Shown in pieces: positions 6,372 to 14,856 of a stretch of 17,632 nt of DNA. The position numbers and the translations under genes were made by a program. How positions within the stretch are numbered: the first letter of the stretch is position 1; every line of letters starts with the position of its first letter. The stretch is taken from NCBI GenBank assembly GCA_019509685.1, contig JAEKLU010000257.1, positions 1-17,632 on the forward strand. Reading direction: 5' to 3'. Origin of the DNA: Mesorhizobium sp. GTDB lineage: Bacteria; Pseudomonadota; Alphaproteobacteria; Rhizobiales; Rhizobiaceae. Below the pieces are notes generated by a model, which worked only from the letters and a program-made list of their open reading frames with translations, had not been told where the DNA came from and ran no database searches.

Positions 6372-7925
6372 ATGCCTGCAGTCAGCAACCCGAAGCGAAC
6401 ACCGCTGTTCCGGCTGATCACCATCGCCAGTTCGGGCATGGGCAGTTTCATCCTTGGGCTGTGGGGTTTGCGCTTCGGCTTCGGCGACGGCATGGCCGGC
6501 ATCCCGGCCGAAACGATGGCGGGCGTCATCGCCGCGCTCTGCGCGCTGGCTGCCGGGGGCGCCGCGCTCTCCTTCTTCGCGGGCGTCGATGAGTCCGCGG
6601 CCTATGTCTTCAAGGAAACCCATTTCGACAAGCTCACGGGTCTGCTGTCGCGTCCGGCCATGGTCGGCAGGATCGCCGATGCCGCCTCCCAGACAGTCAG
6701 GAGCGGCGAGCCGATGTTCTTGATCGACATCGACATCGACCGCTTCAAGCAGATCAACGATGCCATCGGCTACAGCCATGGTGACGAATTGATCCGGGGC
6801 TTCACCAGCAGGCTGAAGGAAAACCTGCCGAAGGATGTGGTGATCGGGCGCATCGGCGCCGGCGAATTCGCCGTGCTTTTGCCGGACCGCGAAATAAGAG
6901 GTTCGATCGAACGGCTTATCGAAAAGCTGATCAACGAGATGATGGAGCCCTACCAGCTGCAGACGCATCTGCAGTCGGTCAGCCTCTCGGTCGGCATCGT
7001 GGCGATGCCGAAGGACGGCGTCGATCCGGTCCTCATCCTGCGCCGTTCGAACCTTGCGCTGCAGAACGCGCGCGCCAGCGGCATCGGCAACTGGTCGGTG
7101 TTCCATGCCGATATGGGCCGCGTGGCGGACTATCGGCAATGGATCGAGTCCGAGCTGAAGACCGCTTTCGACCGCGGTGACTTCAGCCTCCACTACCAGC
7201 CGCAGCTCAACCTGCCGAGCGGCCGCATCGTCGGCTATGAGGCGCTGATCCGCTGGAAGCATCCTGAGCGCGGCATGATCCCGCCGATGGAGTTCATTCC
7301 GATCGCCGAGGAAACCGGCATGATCAACCCGATCGGCGAGTGGGTGCTGCGCAAGGCCTGCAACGATGCCCGCTATCTGCCGGAAGAGTGCTTCGTCGCC
7401 GTCAACATCTCGCCGGTACAGTTCATGACCAGGGACTTTGTCGGCATCGTGCGCGAGACGATGGAATCGACCGGCATCAAGCCGTCTCGGCTTGAGCTCG
7501 AGGTCACCGAAACGGCCATGATGCAGGACCGCGACCGCGCGGCCGCGATCCTGGAGCAGCTTGCCGAGATGGGGATTTCGGTGGCTGTCGACGATTTCGG
7601 CACCGGCTATTCCAATCTCAGCTATCTGATCGATTTCTCGTTCGGCAAGCTGAAGATCGACCGTTCCTTCGTCAGCCGCATCGACACCGATTCCAGCTCC
7701 GGCGCCATCGTCTCGACCATTGTCGGACTGTCGCGGGCGCTGGGCGTGAGCATCATCGCCGAGGGCGTCGAGACCGAGAACCAGGCGACCCTGCTCAGGG
7801 CCGCCGGCTGCGAGGTGGTGCAAGGCTATCTGTTCGGCCGGCCGGCGCCGCTCAAGATCGACCTCGGCGAGGCGCGCCCAGCCTTTGAAACGCGCGAGCC
7901 GGCACGCATCGTCAGCGTGCAGTAG
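6372..7925 (+). CDS. Membrane-anchored GGDEF/EAL protein, probable c-di-GMP phosphodiesterase
   Basis: A 517-residue protein. Two hydrophobic N-terminal segments (about 13-33 and 49-70) anchor it in the inner membrane with a very short periplasmic loop. The GGDEF domain (about 82-245) keeps DKLTGLLSRP and the DIDRFKQINDAIGY segment, but the signature at 162-166 reads GAGEF. The metal-binding acidic third residue is replaced by Gly, and no RxxD inhibitory site is seen, so cyclase activity is unlikely. The EAL domain (about 255-500) is complete. It has EAL at 290-292, Asn345 in VNISPVQF, the VTET glutamate at 380, DDFGTGYS at 407-414, Lys427, EGVET at 464-468 and QGYLFGRP at 484-491. The expected activity is therefore hydrolysis of cyclic-di-GMP, perhaps tuned by nucleotide binding to the inactive GGDEF domain. 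ATG at 6372 follows AGGGA. It lies 101 bases after fabI and converges on rsmC. Confidence 0.92.
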   Translation: MPAVSNPKRTPLFRLITIASSGMGSFILGLWGLRFGFGDGMAGIPAETMAGVIAALCALAAGGAALSFFAGVDESAAYVFKETHFDKLTGLLSRPAMVGRIADAASQTVRSGEPMFLIDIDIDRFKQINDAIGYSHGDELIRGFTSRLKENLPKDVVIGRIGAGEFAVLLPDREIRGSIERLIEKLINEMMEPYQLQTHLQSVSLSVGIVAMPKDGVDPVLILRRSNLALQNARASGIGNWSVFHADMGRVADYRQWIESELKTAFDRGDFSLHYQPQLNLPSGRIVGYEALIRWKHPERGMIPPMEFIPIAEETGMINPIGEWVLRKACNDARYLPEECFVAVNISPVQFMTRDFVGIVRETMESTGIKPSRLELEVTETAMMQDRDRAAAILEQLAEMGISVAVDDFGTGYSNLSYLIDFSFGKLKIDRSFVSRIDTDSSSGAIVSTIVGLSRALGVSIIAEGVETENQATLLRAAGCEVVQGYLFGRPAPLKIDLGEARPAFETREPARIVSVQ

Positions 7926-7960
7926 AGCAGCGGTAAGCGCCTCTAACTCTTTGTTTTGAC

Positions 7961-8003
7961 GCAATTCCGGACGGAAAACCGCTCACATTTTTCCTGGAAT
8001 TGC
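7961..8003. repeat. Intergenic palindromic repeat between convergent genes
   Basis: The arms GCAATTCC (7961-7968) and GGAATTGC (7996-8003) pair perfectly around a 27-base centre that includes GGACGGAAAACCGC. I recall this sequence, with its CTCTTTGTTTTGAC left flank, as a common spacer element in Mesorhizobium. It fills most of the 79-base gap between the GGDEF/EAL gene and rsmC, so it could serve as a two-way terminator. Confidence 0.7.
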
Positions 8004-8004
8004 T

Positions 8005-9015
8005 TTAGCGGCGCGCTGAAAACACCTTGAACATGCCGTCGTGTGCGATCTCGGCATGGCTGGCAAAGCCCGCCGACAACACCTGCTCGTAAGGAAGCTG
8101 ACGATTGGCGACCATGAACAGGCGTCCGCCGGGCTTCAGCGCCTTCGACGCTGCGCGGATCATGCCGGCGCCGATCTCAGGCTCGGTTGCGCGCCCGCTG
8201 TGGAAGGGCGGGTTCATGACCACCACGTCATAACGCCGCTCGACTGTTTCGCTGAGCAGGTCGGTCCAGAAAAAGCGAGGCGTCATTGAGCCACTTGCAC
8301 TGTTGAGCTTCGCCACCTCCAGCGCTTCGAAATCCGCTTCGTATAGATCGAGGCTCGCGAGACGGGGCGAGCGCGCCGCGACCTCGGCGGCCAGGTAGCC
8401 CCAGCCGGCGCAGAAATCAGCGACATTGCCCTTCAGATCGCCGGGCAGGCTCGCGGCCAGCAGTTTCGACCCTGCATCGATCCGATCGAAGGAAAACATG
8501 CCGGGCGCGGTGCGAAAGCGGCCTTCGACGAGATGATCTGGATTGGCGGCGCGAAGCGCAGAAGCCGCTTCGGCACCGGCCGGCCGGAACCAGAAGGCAA
8601 TGCCATGATGCTTCGGCAGATGGCCTTCGAGCGGCGCCAACGCGTTGATGCGCTTGCGCAAGCTGTCGATGCCGTCTTCCTTGCCGCCGGCGACGATGAC
8701 CAGTCCGCCCGGCAGGAGACGCTCGATGGCATTGGCGATACGCCGCTCGTTCTGGCCGCGGTGACGGCCGGCAAGCACCAGGGCCATGTCGAAACCGGAC
8801 TCTTCGACCCGTGGTGTGACCGTCCGGCCCGACCCCTGCAAGGCGCGAAAATATGGCCGAAAACCTTGCACGAGATGCAGTGCCGCCTCGAACCCGTCGG
8901 GCAAGCGGAAGCCGGGCTCGGCGCCCAGGAACAGGACGCGGGCATCCTTTCGCGGCAAAGGCAGCGCCTCGGCCTCGAACGGATAGAACAGCGTCTTCAG
9001 CGGCTCCGCGGCCAT
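8005..9015 (-). CDS. rsmC: RsmC-like class I SAM-dependent rRNA methyltransferase
   Basis: A 336-residue protein with the two-domain layout of RsmC, which methylates G1207 of 16S rRNA. The N-terminal half is a degenerate methyltransferase fold. The C-terminal half has the SAM-binding strand and loop VADFCAGWGYLAA at 198-210 and the catalytic motif NPPFH at 268-272, used by enzymes that methylate exocyclic base amines. Length agrees with Escherichia coli RsmC (343). RlmG or another RsmC-family base methyltransferase is the main alternative, so the exact target base is inferred. ATG at 9015 (MAAEPLK) is preferred over TTG at 9033 because AGGGTGAA lies at good distance. It starts 70 bases after the pnp stop with a strong hairpin in between, so it depends on read-through from pnp or a promoter I cannot see. 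Confidence 0.8.
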   Translation of the reverse strand: MAAEPLKTLFYPFEAEALPLPRKDARVLFLGAEPGFRLPDGFEAALHLVQGFRPYFRALQGSGRTVTPRVEESGFDMALVLAGRHRGQNERRIANAIERLLPGGLVIVAGGKEDGIDSLRKRINALAPLEGHLPKHHGIAFWFRPAGAEAASALRAANPDHLVEGRFRTAPGMFSFDRIDAGSKLLAASLPGDLKGNVADFCAGWGYLAAEVAARSPRLASLDLYEADFEALEVAKLNSASGSMTPRFFWTDLLSETVERRYDVVVMNPPFHSGRATEPEIGAGMIRAASKALKPGGRLFMVANRQLPYEQVLSAGFASHAEIAHDGMFKVFSARR

Positions 9016-9031
9016 CCATTCACCCTGAAAC

Positions 9032-9064
9032 AAAACGGGCGCGACCTCGCGGCGCGCCCGTTTT
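9032..9064 (-). terminator. Probable intrinsic terminator of pnp
   Basis: AAAACGGGCGCG (9032-9043) and CGCGCCCGTTTT (9053-9064) form a perfect 12-bp stem with a nine-base loop, 21 bases past the pnp stop. In the minus direction the stem ends in TTTT and continues GTTT, as expected of a rho-independent terminator. It would also work to some degree on the other strand. Confidence 0.8.
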
Positions 9065-9085
9065 CGATTTACCTTGCCAGGCCGA

Positions 9086-11233
<2,148 letters not shown>

Positions 11234-11430
11234 ATCTTGTCCTTCATATGCGGAAAGGGCCGCGCCGCCTTAACGGTCACGGGTCATCCCTTCCCTGGCT
11301 TCCTTCGGGCAGCCACGGGCAAGACAACGGGAAGCTCGATTGGATCCGGCATCAGCCGAGCGAGCATCCTGCAATCCTGCCCCATGACCGTCCATGGGCG
11401 GTTCCGAATGGCCCTCTGCGCGTCCGGAAC

Positions 11431-11470
11431 CGGTTGGCCGACTGGTCGGCCGGTTGGCCGACTGGTCGGC
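11431..11470. repeat. Perfect 20-bp tandem repeat, two copies
   Basis: The unit CGGTTGGCCGACTGGTCGGC occurs twice head to tail without mismatch, and a third copy begins with CGG. Each unit contains GGCCGAC/GTCGGCC, so each copy can fold on itself or pair with its neighbour. The copy number could vary between strains by slippage. Confidence 0.9.
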
Positions 11471-11555
11471 CGGCCTTTGCGCGCATGACGCCGAAAACCG
11501 TTGTTTCCGGAACGCGCCCTGCGCGGATGCAAATTCAAGAGCGCGTCACGCTCCG

Positions 11556-11590
11556 GCATTGTCGCACCAGACCATCCGGTGCGCCAATGC
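11556..11590 (-). other. Hairpin in rpsO-pnp spacer
   Basis: GCATTG-T-CGCACC (11556-11568) pairs with GGTGCG-C-CAATGC (11578-11590): twelve base pairs with one T/C mismatch and a nine-base loop. It lies three bases from the next hairpin, so the two would stack as consecutive stem-loops in the rpsO-pnp transcript. A processing or stabilising element is likely but unproven. Confidence 0.6.
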
Positions 11591-11593
11591 GCG

Positions 11594-11623
11594 ACCGGCG
11601 GGCCCTTTGGAGGGCCCGCCGGT
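11594..11623 (-). terminator. Hairpin directly after rpsO (attenuator or processing site)
   Basis: ACCGGCGGGCCCT (11594-11606) and AGGGCCCGCCGGT (11611-11623) form a perfect 13-bp stem with a four-base loop, seven bases past the rpsO stop. It is not followed by a T-run in the minus direction. It may therefore protect the rpsO 3' end or attenuate read-through to pnp rather than terminate fully. Confidence 0.65.
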
Positions 11624-11630
11624 CAATTCG

Positions 11631-11900
11631 TCAGCGACGCAGACCGAGCTTGTCGATCAGCGTCTGGTAGCGCGCGTCATCCTTGCGCTTGAGATAATCA
11701 AGCAGGCTGCGGCGCTGGGAGACGAGAGCAAGGAGACCACGGCGGGAATGGTTATCCTTCTTGTGGTCCTTGAAGTGCTCCGTCAGGTTCTTGATACGCT
11801 CGGAAAGGATGGCAACCTGGACTTCCGGAGAACCGGTGTCGCCCTTGGCGGTTGCGAATTCGGTCATCAATTCCTGTTTGCGTTCGGCAGTAACCGACAT
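11631..11900 (-). CDS. rpsO: 30S ribosomal protein S15
   Basis: An 89-residue protein of exact family length. It contains [17 protein letters not shown] and the RNA-binding block [20 protein letters not shown], the S15 signature, which contacts helices 20 and 22 of 16S rRNA as an early assembly protein of the platform. ATG at 11900 is preceded by AAGGAAAA five bases upstream. It normally sits between truB and pnp; here corA intervenes on the upstream side. The 294-base region before it suggests it has its own promoter and leader. S15 represses its own mRNA in several bacteria, but no conserved leader structure can be claimed here. Confidence 0.97.
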   Translation of the reverse strand: MSVTAERKQELMTEFATAKGDTGSPEVQVAILSERIKNLTEHFKDHKKDNHSRRGLLALVSQRRSLLDYLKRKDDARYQTLIDKLGLRR

Positions 11901-12194
11901 CGTGCTTTTCCTTATCTGTTGGAGGAAACGAGACGCCCACAGCCGGGATGTCGTCCAGCAGGGGCCAGTGCAAGCAACGCGTCAGGGCGCGAAGCTGCCG
12001 CGCATATAGTGCAATTCCCGAGAAAACACCAGCCTAATTGTCAAGCCGGCTTGTCGCAGGCTTCAGCCGCGGAAATGGGAGAATTCAAGGCCTAAAGCGC
12101 GTCGCGCCGAAGCGGGTTCAGGCGACGCGCTTTAGGTGTTTGTTTGATGCATGTCGCAGGCCCAGAACCGCCGCACACTTCTGGGCGACATGCA
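11901..12194. other. Upstream region and probable leader of rpsO
   Basis: The half nearest corA is filled by the two palindromes at 12091-12195. The rest should hold the rpsO promoter. A perfect TTGACA lies on the minus strand at 12044-12039, but no good -10 follows at normal spacing. A TATATG at 12008-12003 is 30 bases away, too far to be its partner. The segment 11901-12000 would be the untranslated leader. Confidence 0.35.
12091..12136. repeat. Perfect 15-bp palindromic repeat (first half of composite element)
   Basis: CCTAAAGCGCGTCGC (12091-12105) is exactly complementary to GCGACGCGCTTTAGG (12122-12136), with a 16-base centre. I recall this element (AAAGCGCGTCGC arms) as abundant in Mesorhizobium spacers, often followed by TGTTTGTTT and the second palindrome seen here. 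Confidence 0.75.
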
Positions 12195-12195
12195 T
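12147..12195. repeat. Palindromic repeat abutting the corA stop codon (second half of composite element)
   Basis: ATGCATGTCG (12147-12156) pairs with CGACATGCAT (12186-12195). Inside that, CCCAGAA (12161-12167) pairs with TTCTGGG (12179-12185), giving 17 pairs with a four-base bulge and an 11-base loop. The outer arm ends on the last base of the corA stop codon, so the RNA hairpin forms immediately after corA and could end or protect its transcript. Confidence 0.75.
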
Positions 12196-13289
12196 TAGAG
12201 CCACTTCTTCCATTTGAAGAACGCAATCAGCCCGGCAGCCACCACCAGCATGAACAGAAGCGACACTGGATAGCCGTAATAGGCTTTCAGCTCCGGCATG
12301 TTCCAGGGCGAGCTATCCGGATCGAAATTCATGCCCCAGACACCGACGAGGAAGGTCAGCGGCATGAAGATCACCGAGACGATCGTCAGATAGGAGATGA
12401 CGTCGTTGGTGCGCGCCTGGGTGAGCGACACGTGCATCTCGATCAGGCCGGTCAGCATGTCACGCTGGTTCTCGACCAGTTCTATCAGCCGCAGCGAGTG
12501 GTCGAGCGTGTCGTTGAAGAAGATCTTGGTCTCGGCCTTCACGAAGGGCACGTCATTGCGGATCAGCGTCGCCAGCGCATCGCGCATCGGCCACAGCACG
12601 CCCTTCAGCACATTGGCGTCCCGCCTCAATTCATGCAGCTGCTGCATCTGATGCTTATGCGGCACGTTGAGCATCTGGTCCTCGATGCCGTCGACCTGTT
12701 CGCTCGCCGCCTCGATCGGCGGGAAATAGCTGTCGACGATGGCATCGATCAGGGCATAGGCCAGATAATCGGAACCGCGCGAGCGCAGCCGGTTGGGCAT
12801 TGCGCCCGCGATGCGCTTCCTTACGGGATCGAACGGATCGCCCTCGCGCTCCTGGAAGGTGACGACGAAATTCCTGCCGAAGAACAGCGATATCTGCTCG
12901 TAACGATGGGACGTCACTTCATCGATCATGCGCATGACGACGAAGGCATGATCCTCGAAGAAATCCACCTTCGGCCGCTGCCCGGTGTTGACCACATCTT
13001 CCAGCGCCAGCGGGTGCAGGTTGAAGATGCGGCCGATCTCCTCGATCAACGGAATGTTGGCGAGCCCGGTGCAATCGAGCCAGACGACCGGCCATTTTTC
13101 GCAATGGGTGTTGAGGTCGTCGATAGAGGCATTGTCGATGGTCTTGAATTTTTCCGGCGCAATCAGCGTCAGCCTGAGCTCGCTGCGCCGTGCGGACGGA
13201 TCGGCAATGAGCGTGCCCGGCGACGCGCCCACCGGTGGCCGCCGCATCTGCAGCGGCCCGCGTTTCCTGCCTGCGTCAGCCTTTGCCAT
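12195..13289 (-). CDS. corA: CorA family magnesium (divalent metal) transporter
   Basis: A 364-residue protein of the 2-TM-GxN family. A long acidic cytoplasmic domain includes LHPLALEDVVNTGQRPKVDF (92-110). A helical stalk (about 190-295) leads to membrane helix 1 (about 299-318), the signature GMN at 319-321 and membrane helix 2 (about 340-358). A positively charged KWKKWL tail follows. These pentameric channels admit Mg2+ along the membrane potential and close when cytoplasmic Mg2+ binds. ZntB-type zinc transporters share the fold, so the ion is inferred. ATG at 13289 lies 44 bases behind truB on the same strand, close enough for co-transcription. It interrupts the usual truB-rpsO adjacency, and its stop codon touches a palindromic repeat. 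Confidence 0.9.
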   Translation of the reverse strand: MAKADAGRKRGPLQMRRPPVGASPGTLIADPSARRSELRLTLIAPEKFKTIDNASIDDLNTHCEKWPVVWLDCTGLANIPLIEEIGRIFNLHPLALEDVVNTGQRPKVDFFEDHAFVVMRMIDEVTSHRYEQISLFFGRNFVVTFQEREGDPFDPVRKRIAGAMPNRLRSRGSDYLAYALIDAIVDSYFPPIEAASEQVDGIEDQMLNVPHKHQMQQLHELRRDANVLKGVLWPMRDALATLIRNDVPFVKAETKIFFNDTLDHSLRLIELVENQRDMLTGLIEMHVSLTQARTNDVISYLTIVSVIFMPLTFLVGVWGMNFDPDSSPWNMPELKAYYGYPVSLLFMLVVAAGLIAFFKWKKWL

Positions 13290-13333
13290 CGGAACCTCAG
13301 CCGTGAACCCGAACCGAAACTAGCTGAGAACCT

Positions 13334-14293
13334 TCACCCGACAAAGACCCGCTTGGGTTTGAACATACCCTGCTCGATGGCGCCGATGGCGACGAGCTTG
13401 CCGCGCGCCGTGGCGCAGGCTTCCTCGGCCTCGACCGGCGCATCGCGGCCGCGGATGATGACCGGATTGCCGAGCCGGATTTTCGTCGCGGCGTCGTCGC
13501 TGACGGCGACCTGCGGCAGGCAGTCGAGCGCGACCGCGGTATCCACCAGGAGCGCGTCGATGGCGCTGAAATCGACGGGAGCCTCGGCGTCCTCCGAATT
13601 CTCGTGGGACTTGCCACCAAAGCGGGCCGCCTCCAGCTCGGCGACGGTGACAAAATCCTCCGGCGTGAACGGCTCGACCTCGACGCGGCGCAATTCGGCG
13701 ATGTGGCCGAAGCAACCGAGATCGCGGCCCATGTCGCGCGCCAGCGAGCGCACATAGGTGCCCTTGCCGCATTCGACCTCGAAGACGGTCTTGTCGGCGC
13801 CGTGTTCGATGATGTCCAGGCGGCCTATCTCGATTTCGCGCGCGGGTATCTCGACGGTCTCGCCTTCGCGGGCAAGATCATAGGCGCGCTCGCCGGCGAT
13901 CTTGATGGCCGAGAATTGCGGCGGCGTCTGCATGATGACGCCGGTGTATTTCGGCATCAGCGCCCTCACCTCGGCCTCGGCCGGGCGGCGCTCGGAGCTG
14001 TTGGTCACCGGGCCTTCGAGGTCGTCGGTCGAGCGCTCCTCGCCCCAGGCGACAGTAAAACGGTAGATCTTGGCGCCGTCCTGCACATAGGGCACTGTCT
14101 TGGTCGCCTCGCCCAAGGCGATCGGCAGCATGCCGGATGCCAGCGGATCGAGCGTGCCGGCATGACCTGCCTTCTCAGCCTGAAACAACCATTTGATCTT
14201 GGAGACCGCCTCGGTCGAGCCCATGCCGACAGGCTTGTCCAGCACCACCCAGCCGGAAATCGGCCGCCCCTTCTTCTTACCGCGACGCCCCAC
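13334..14293 (-). CDS. truB: tRNA pseudouridine(55) synthase TruB
   Basis: A 319-residue protein of the TruB family, which isomerises U55 in the T-loop of nearly all tRNAs. The catalytic motif [15 protein letters not shown] places the nucleophile at Asp49. The downstream YRFTVAWG strand, [17 protein letters not shown] and the [15 protein letters not shown] block (about 195-209) are all present. The C-terminal part (about 240-319) is the alphaproteobacterial TruB C domain. The GTG start at 14293 overlaps the rbfA stop in the sequence TAGTG, indicating translational coupling, and it gives the normal N-terminus ahead of [12 protein letters not shown]. corA follows after 44 bases. Confidence 0.96.
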   Translation of the reverse strand: MGRRGKKKGRPISGWVVLDKPVGMGSTEAVSKIKWLFQAEKAGHAGTLDPLASGMLPIALGEATKTVPYVQDGAKIYRFTVAWGEERSTDDLEGPVTNSSERRPAEAEVRALMPKYTGVIMQTPPQFSAIKIAGERAYDLAREGETVEIPAREIEIGRLDIIEHGADKTVFEVECGKGTYVRSLARDMGRDLGCFGHIAELRRVEVEPFTPEDFVTVAELEAARFGGKSHENSEDAEAPVDFSAIDALLVDTAVALDCLPQVAVSDDAATKIRLGNPVIIRGRDAPVEAEEACATARGKLVAIGAIEQGMFKPKRVFVG

Positions 14294-14715
14294 TATTCCT
14301 GGTCCTTGTCGTCTTTGTGCTGGCCATCGGGGCCGAGATCGCGCGCGACTTCGGGCGACTTCAGCAGTTCGTTGATCTTGGCGAAATTGTCGAAGGACGT
14401 ATCCAGCCGGAAGCGGAACTCCGGCATGTACTTCATCTGCCGCAGCGCGCCGGAGACACGGCCACGCACGAATTTCGCATGTTTGTTGAGCGCCTCGATC
14501 ACGGCATCGGCGTCACCGGCGCCGAGCAGCGAGACAAAGGCGGTGGCGATCTTGAGGTCCGGCGACATGCGCACTTCGGAGACCGAGACGACGCTGTTCT
14601 CGACCACCGGATCGAGGATCTCGCCGCGCTGCAAGGTTTCGGAGAGCGCATGGCGCACCTGTTCGCCAACGCGCAGCATGCGTTGGGAGGGGCCTGATGT
14701 TGTCGAACGGGGCAT
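14293..14715 (-). CDS. rbfA: Ribosome-binding factor A
   Basis: A 140-residue KH-fold protein that binds immature 30S subunits and helps process and fold the 5' end of 16S rRNA. Typical features are [24 protein letters not shown] near the N-terminus, [18 protein letters not shown] in the middle and [19 protein letters not shown] in the C-terminal half. The ATG at 14715 ([11 protein letters not shown]) is chosen because AGGA lies eight bases upstream and it matches the family N-terminus. A longer frame from 14790 would add 25 residues of untypical sequence that overlap a direct repeat. Its stop overlaps the truB start. It follows infB after a 141-base structured spacer. Confidence 0.95.
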   Translation of the reverse strand: MPRSTTSGPSQRMLRVGEQVRHALSETLQRGEILDPVVENSVVSVSEVRMSPDLKIATAFVSLLGAGDADAVIEALNKHAKFVRGRVSGALRQMKYMPEFRFRLDTSFDNFAKINELLKSPEVARDLGPDGQHKDDKDQE

Positions 14716-14762
14716 TTCTTCGGTCCTGAAATCGTGAAGCGCGGGATGGGACCACGCCACAT

Positions 14763-14806
14763 GTCTCAATGAGTAAGAGTTGGGTCTCAATGAGCAAGGG
14801 TTTGGG
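14763..14806. repeat. Imperfect direct repeat, two copies of about 22 bases
   Basis: GTCTCAATGAGTAAGAGTTG (from 14763) recurs as GTCTCAATGAGCAAGGGTTT (from 14784), with two or three differences and one added base. Each copy starts with the short palindrome CTCAATGAG. Together they occupy the infB-rbfA spacer directly beside the 14804-14829 hairpin. No known factor is recognised for it. Confidence 0.75.
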
Positions 14807-14829
14807 CGGCAGCCTTTCGGCTGCCGCCC
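14804..14829 (-). other. GAAA-capped RNA hairpin between infB and rbfA
   Basis: GGGCGGCAGCC (14804-14814) and GGCTGCCGCCC (14819-14829) form a perfect 11-bp stem. In the minus-strand RNA the loop is GAAA, a stable GNRA tetraloop; on the plus strand it would be UUUC. It is followed by AAACCC rather than a U-run, so it looks like a stabiliser, processing site or protein-binding hairpin, not an intrinsic terminator. Confidence 0.7.
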
Positions 14830-14856
14830 GGATCATTTCGGCGATTATATCCGAAT

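Larger units (their letters stand above)
11234..11630. other. rpsO-pnp intergenic region rich in hairpins
   Basis: No credible gene lies in this 397-base spacer; the open frames crossing it lack coding character. Read toward pnp it contains a 13-bp hairpin (11594-11623), a 12-bp hairpin with one mismatch (11556-11590) and a 20-bp tandem repeat (11431-11470). Further on is an 8-bp stem (11399-11406 with 11425-11432). In Escherichia coli the same spacer contains the rpsO terminator and an RNase III site through which PNPase controls its own mRNA. A similar role here is an inference from position and structure. I could not identify a clear pnp promoter. Confidence 0.6.

Noticed and set aside
6342..7964. 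Open frame of 540 codons on the minus strand opposite the GGDEF/EAL gene
   Set aside because: The plus strand carries an unmistakable EAL domain; the reverse frame is a composition shadow.
11431..11470. Start of a CRISPR-like array
   Set aside because: Two head-to-tail copies with no spacers and no cas genes; it is a simple tandem duplication.
12003..12044. rpsO promoter made of TTGACA and TATATG on the minus strand
   Set aside because: The two boxes are 30 bases apart, far beyond the 15-19 range, so they cannot be one promoter; kept only as a note in the leader entry.
12144..13757. Open frame of 537 codons on the plus strand opposite corA and truB
   Set aside because: It spans two clear minus-strand genes and their spacer and begins in a palindromic repeat; no protein family is visible.
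14716..14790. Longer rbfA starting at 14790
   Set aside because: The extra 25 residues overlap a direct repeat and are untypical of RbfA; ATG at 14715 is better supported.
14763..14806. Remnant of a CRISPR or attachment site
   Set aside because: Only two imperfect contiguous copies, no integrase or tRNA gene nearby, and the spacer lies inside a housekeeping operon.
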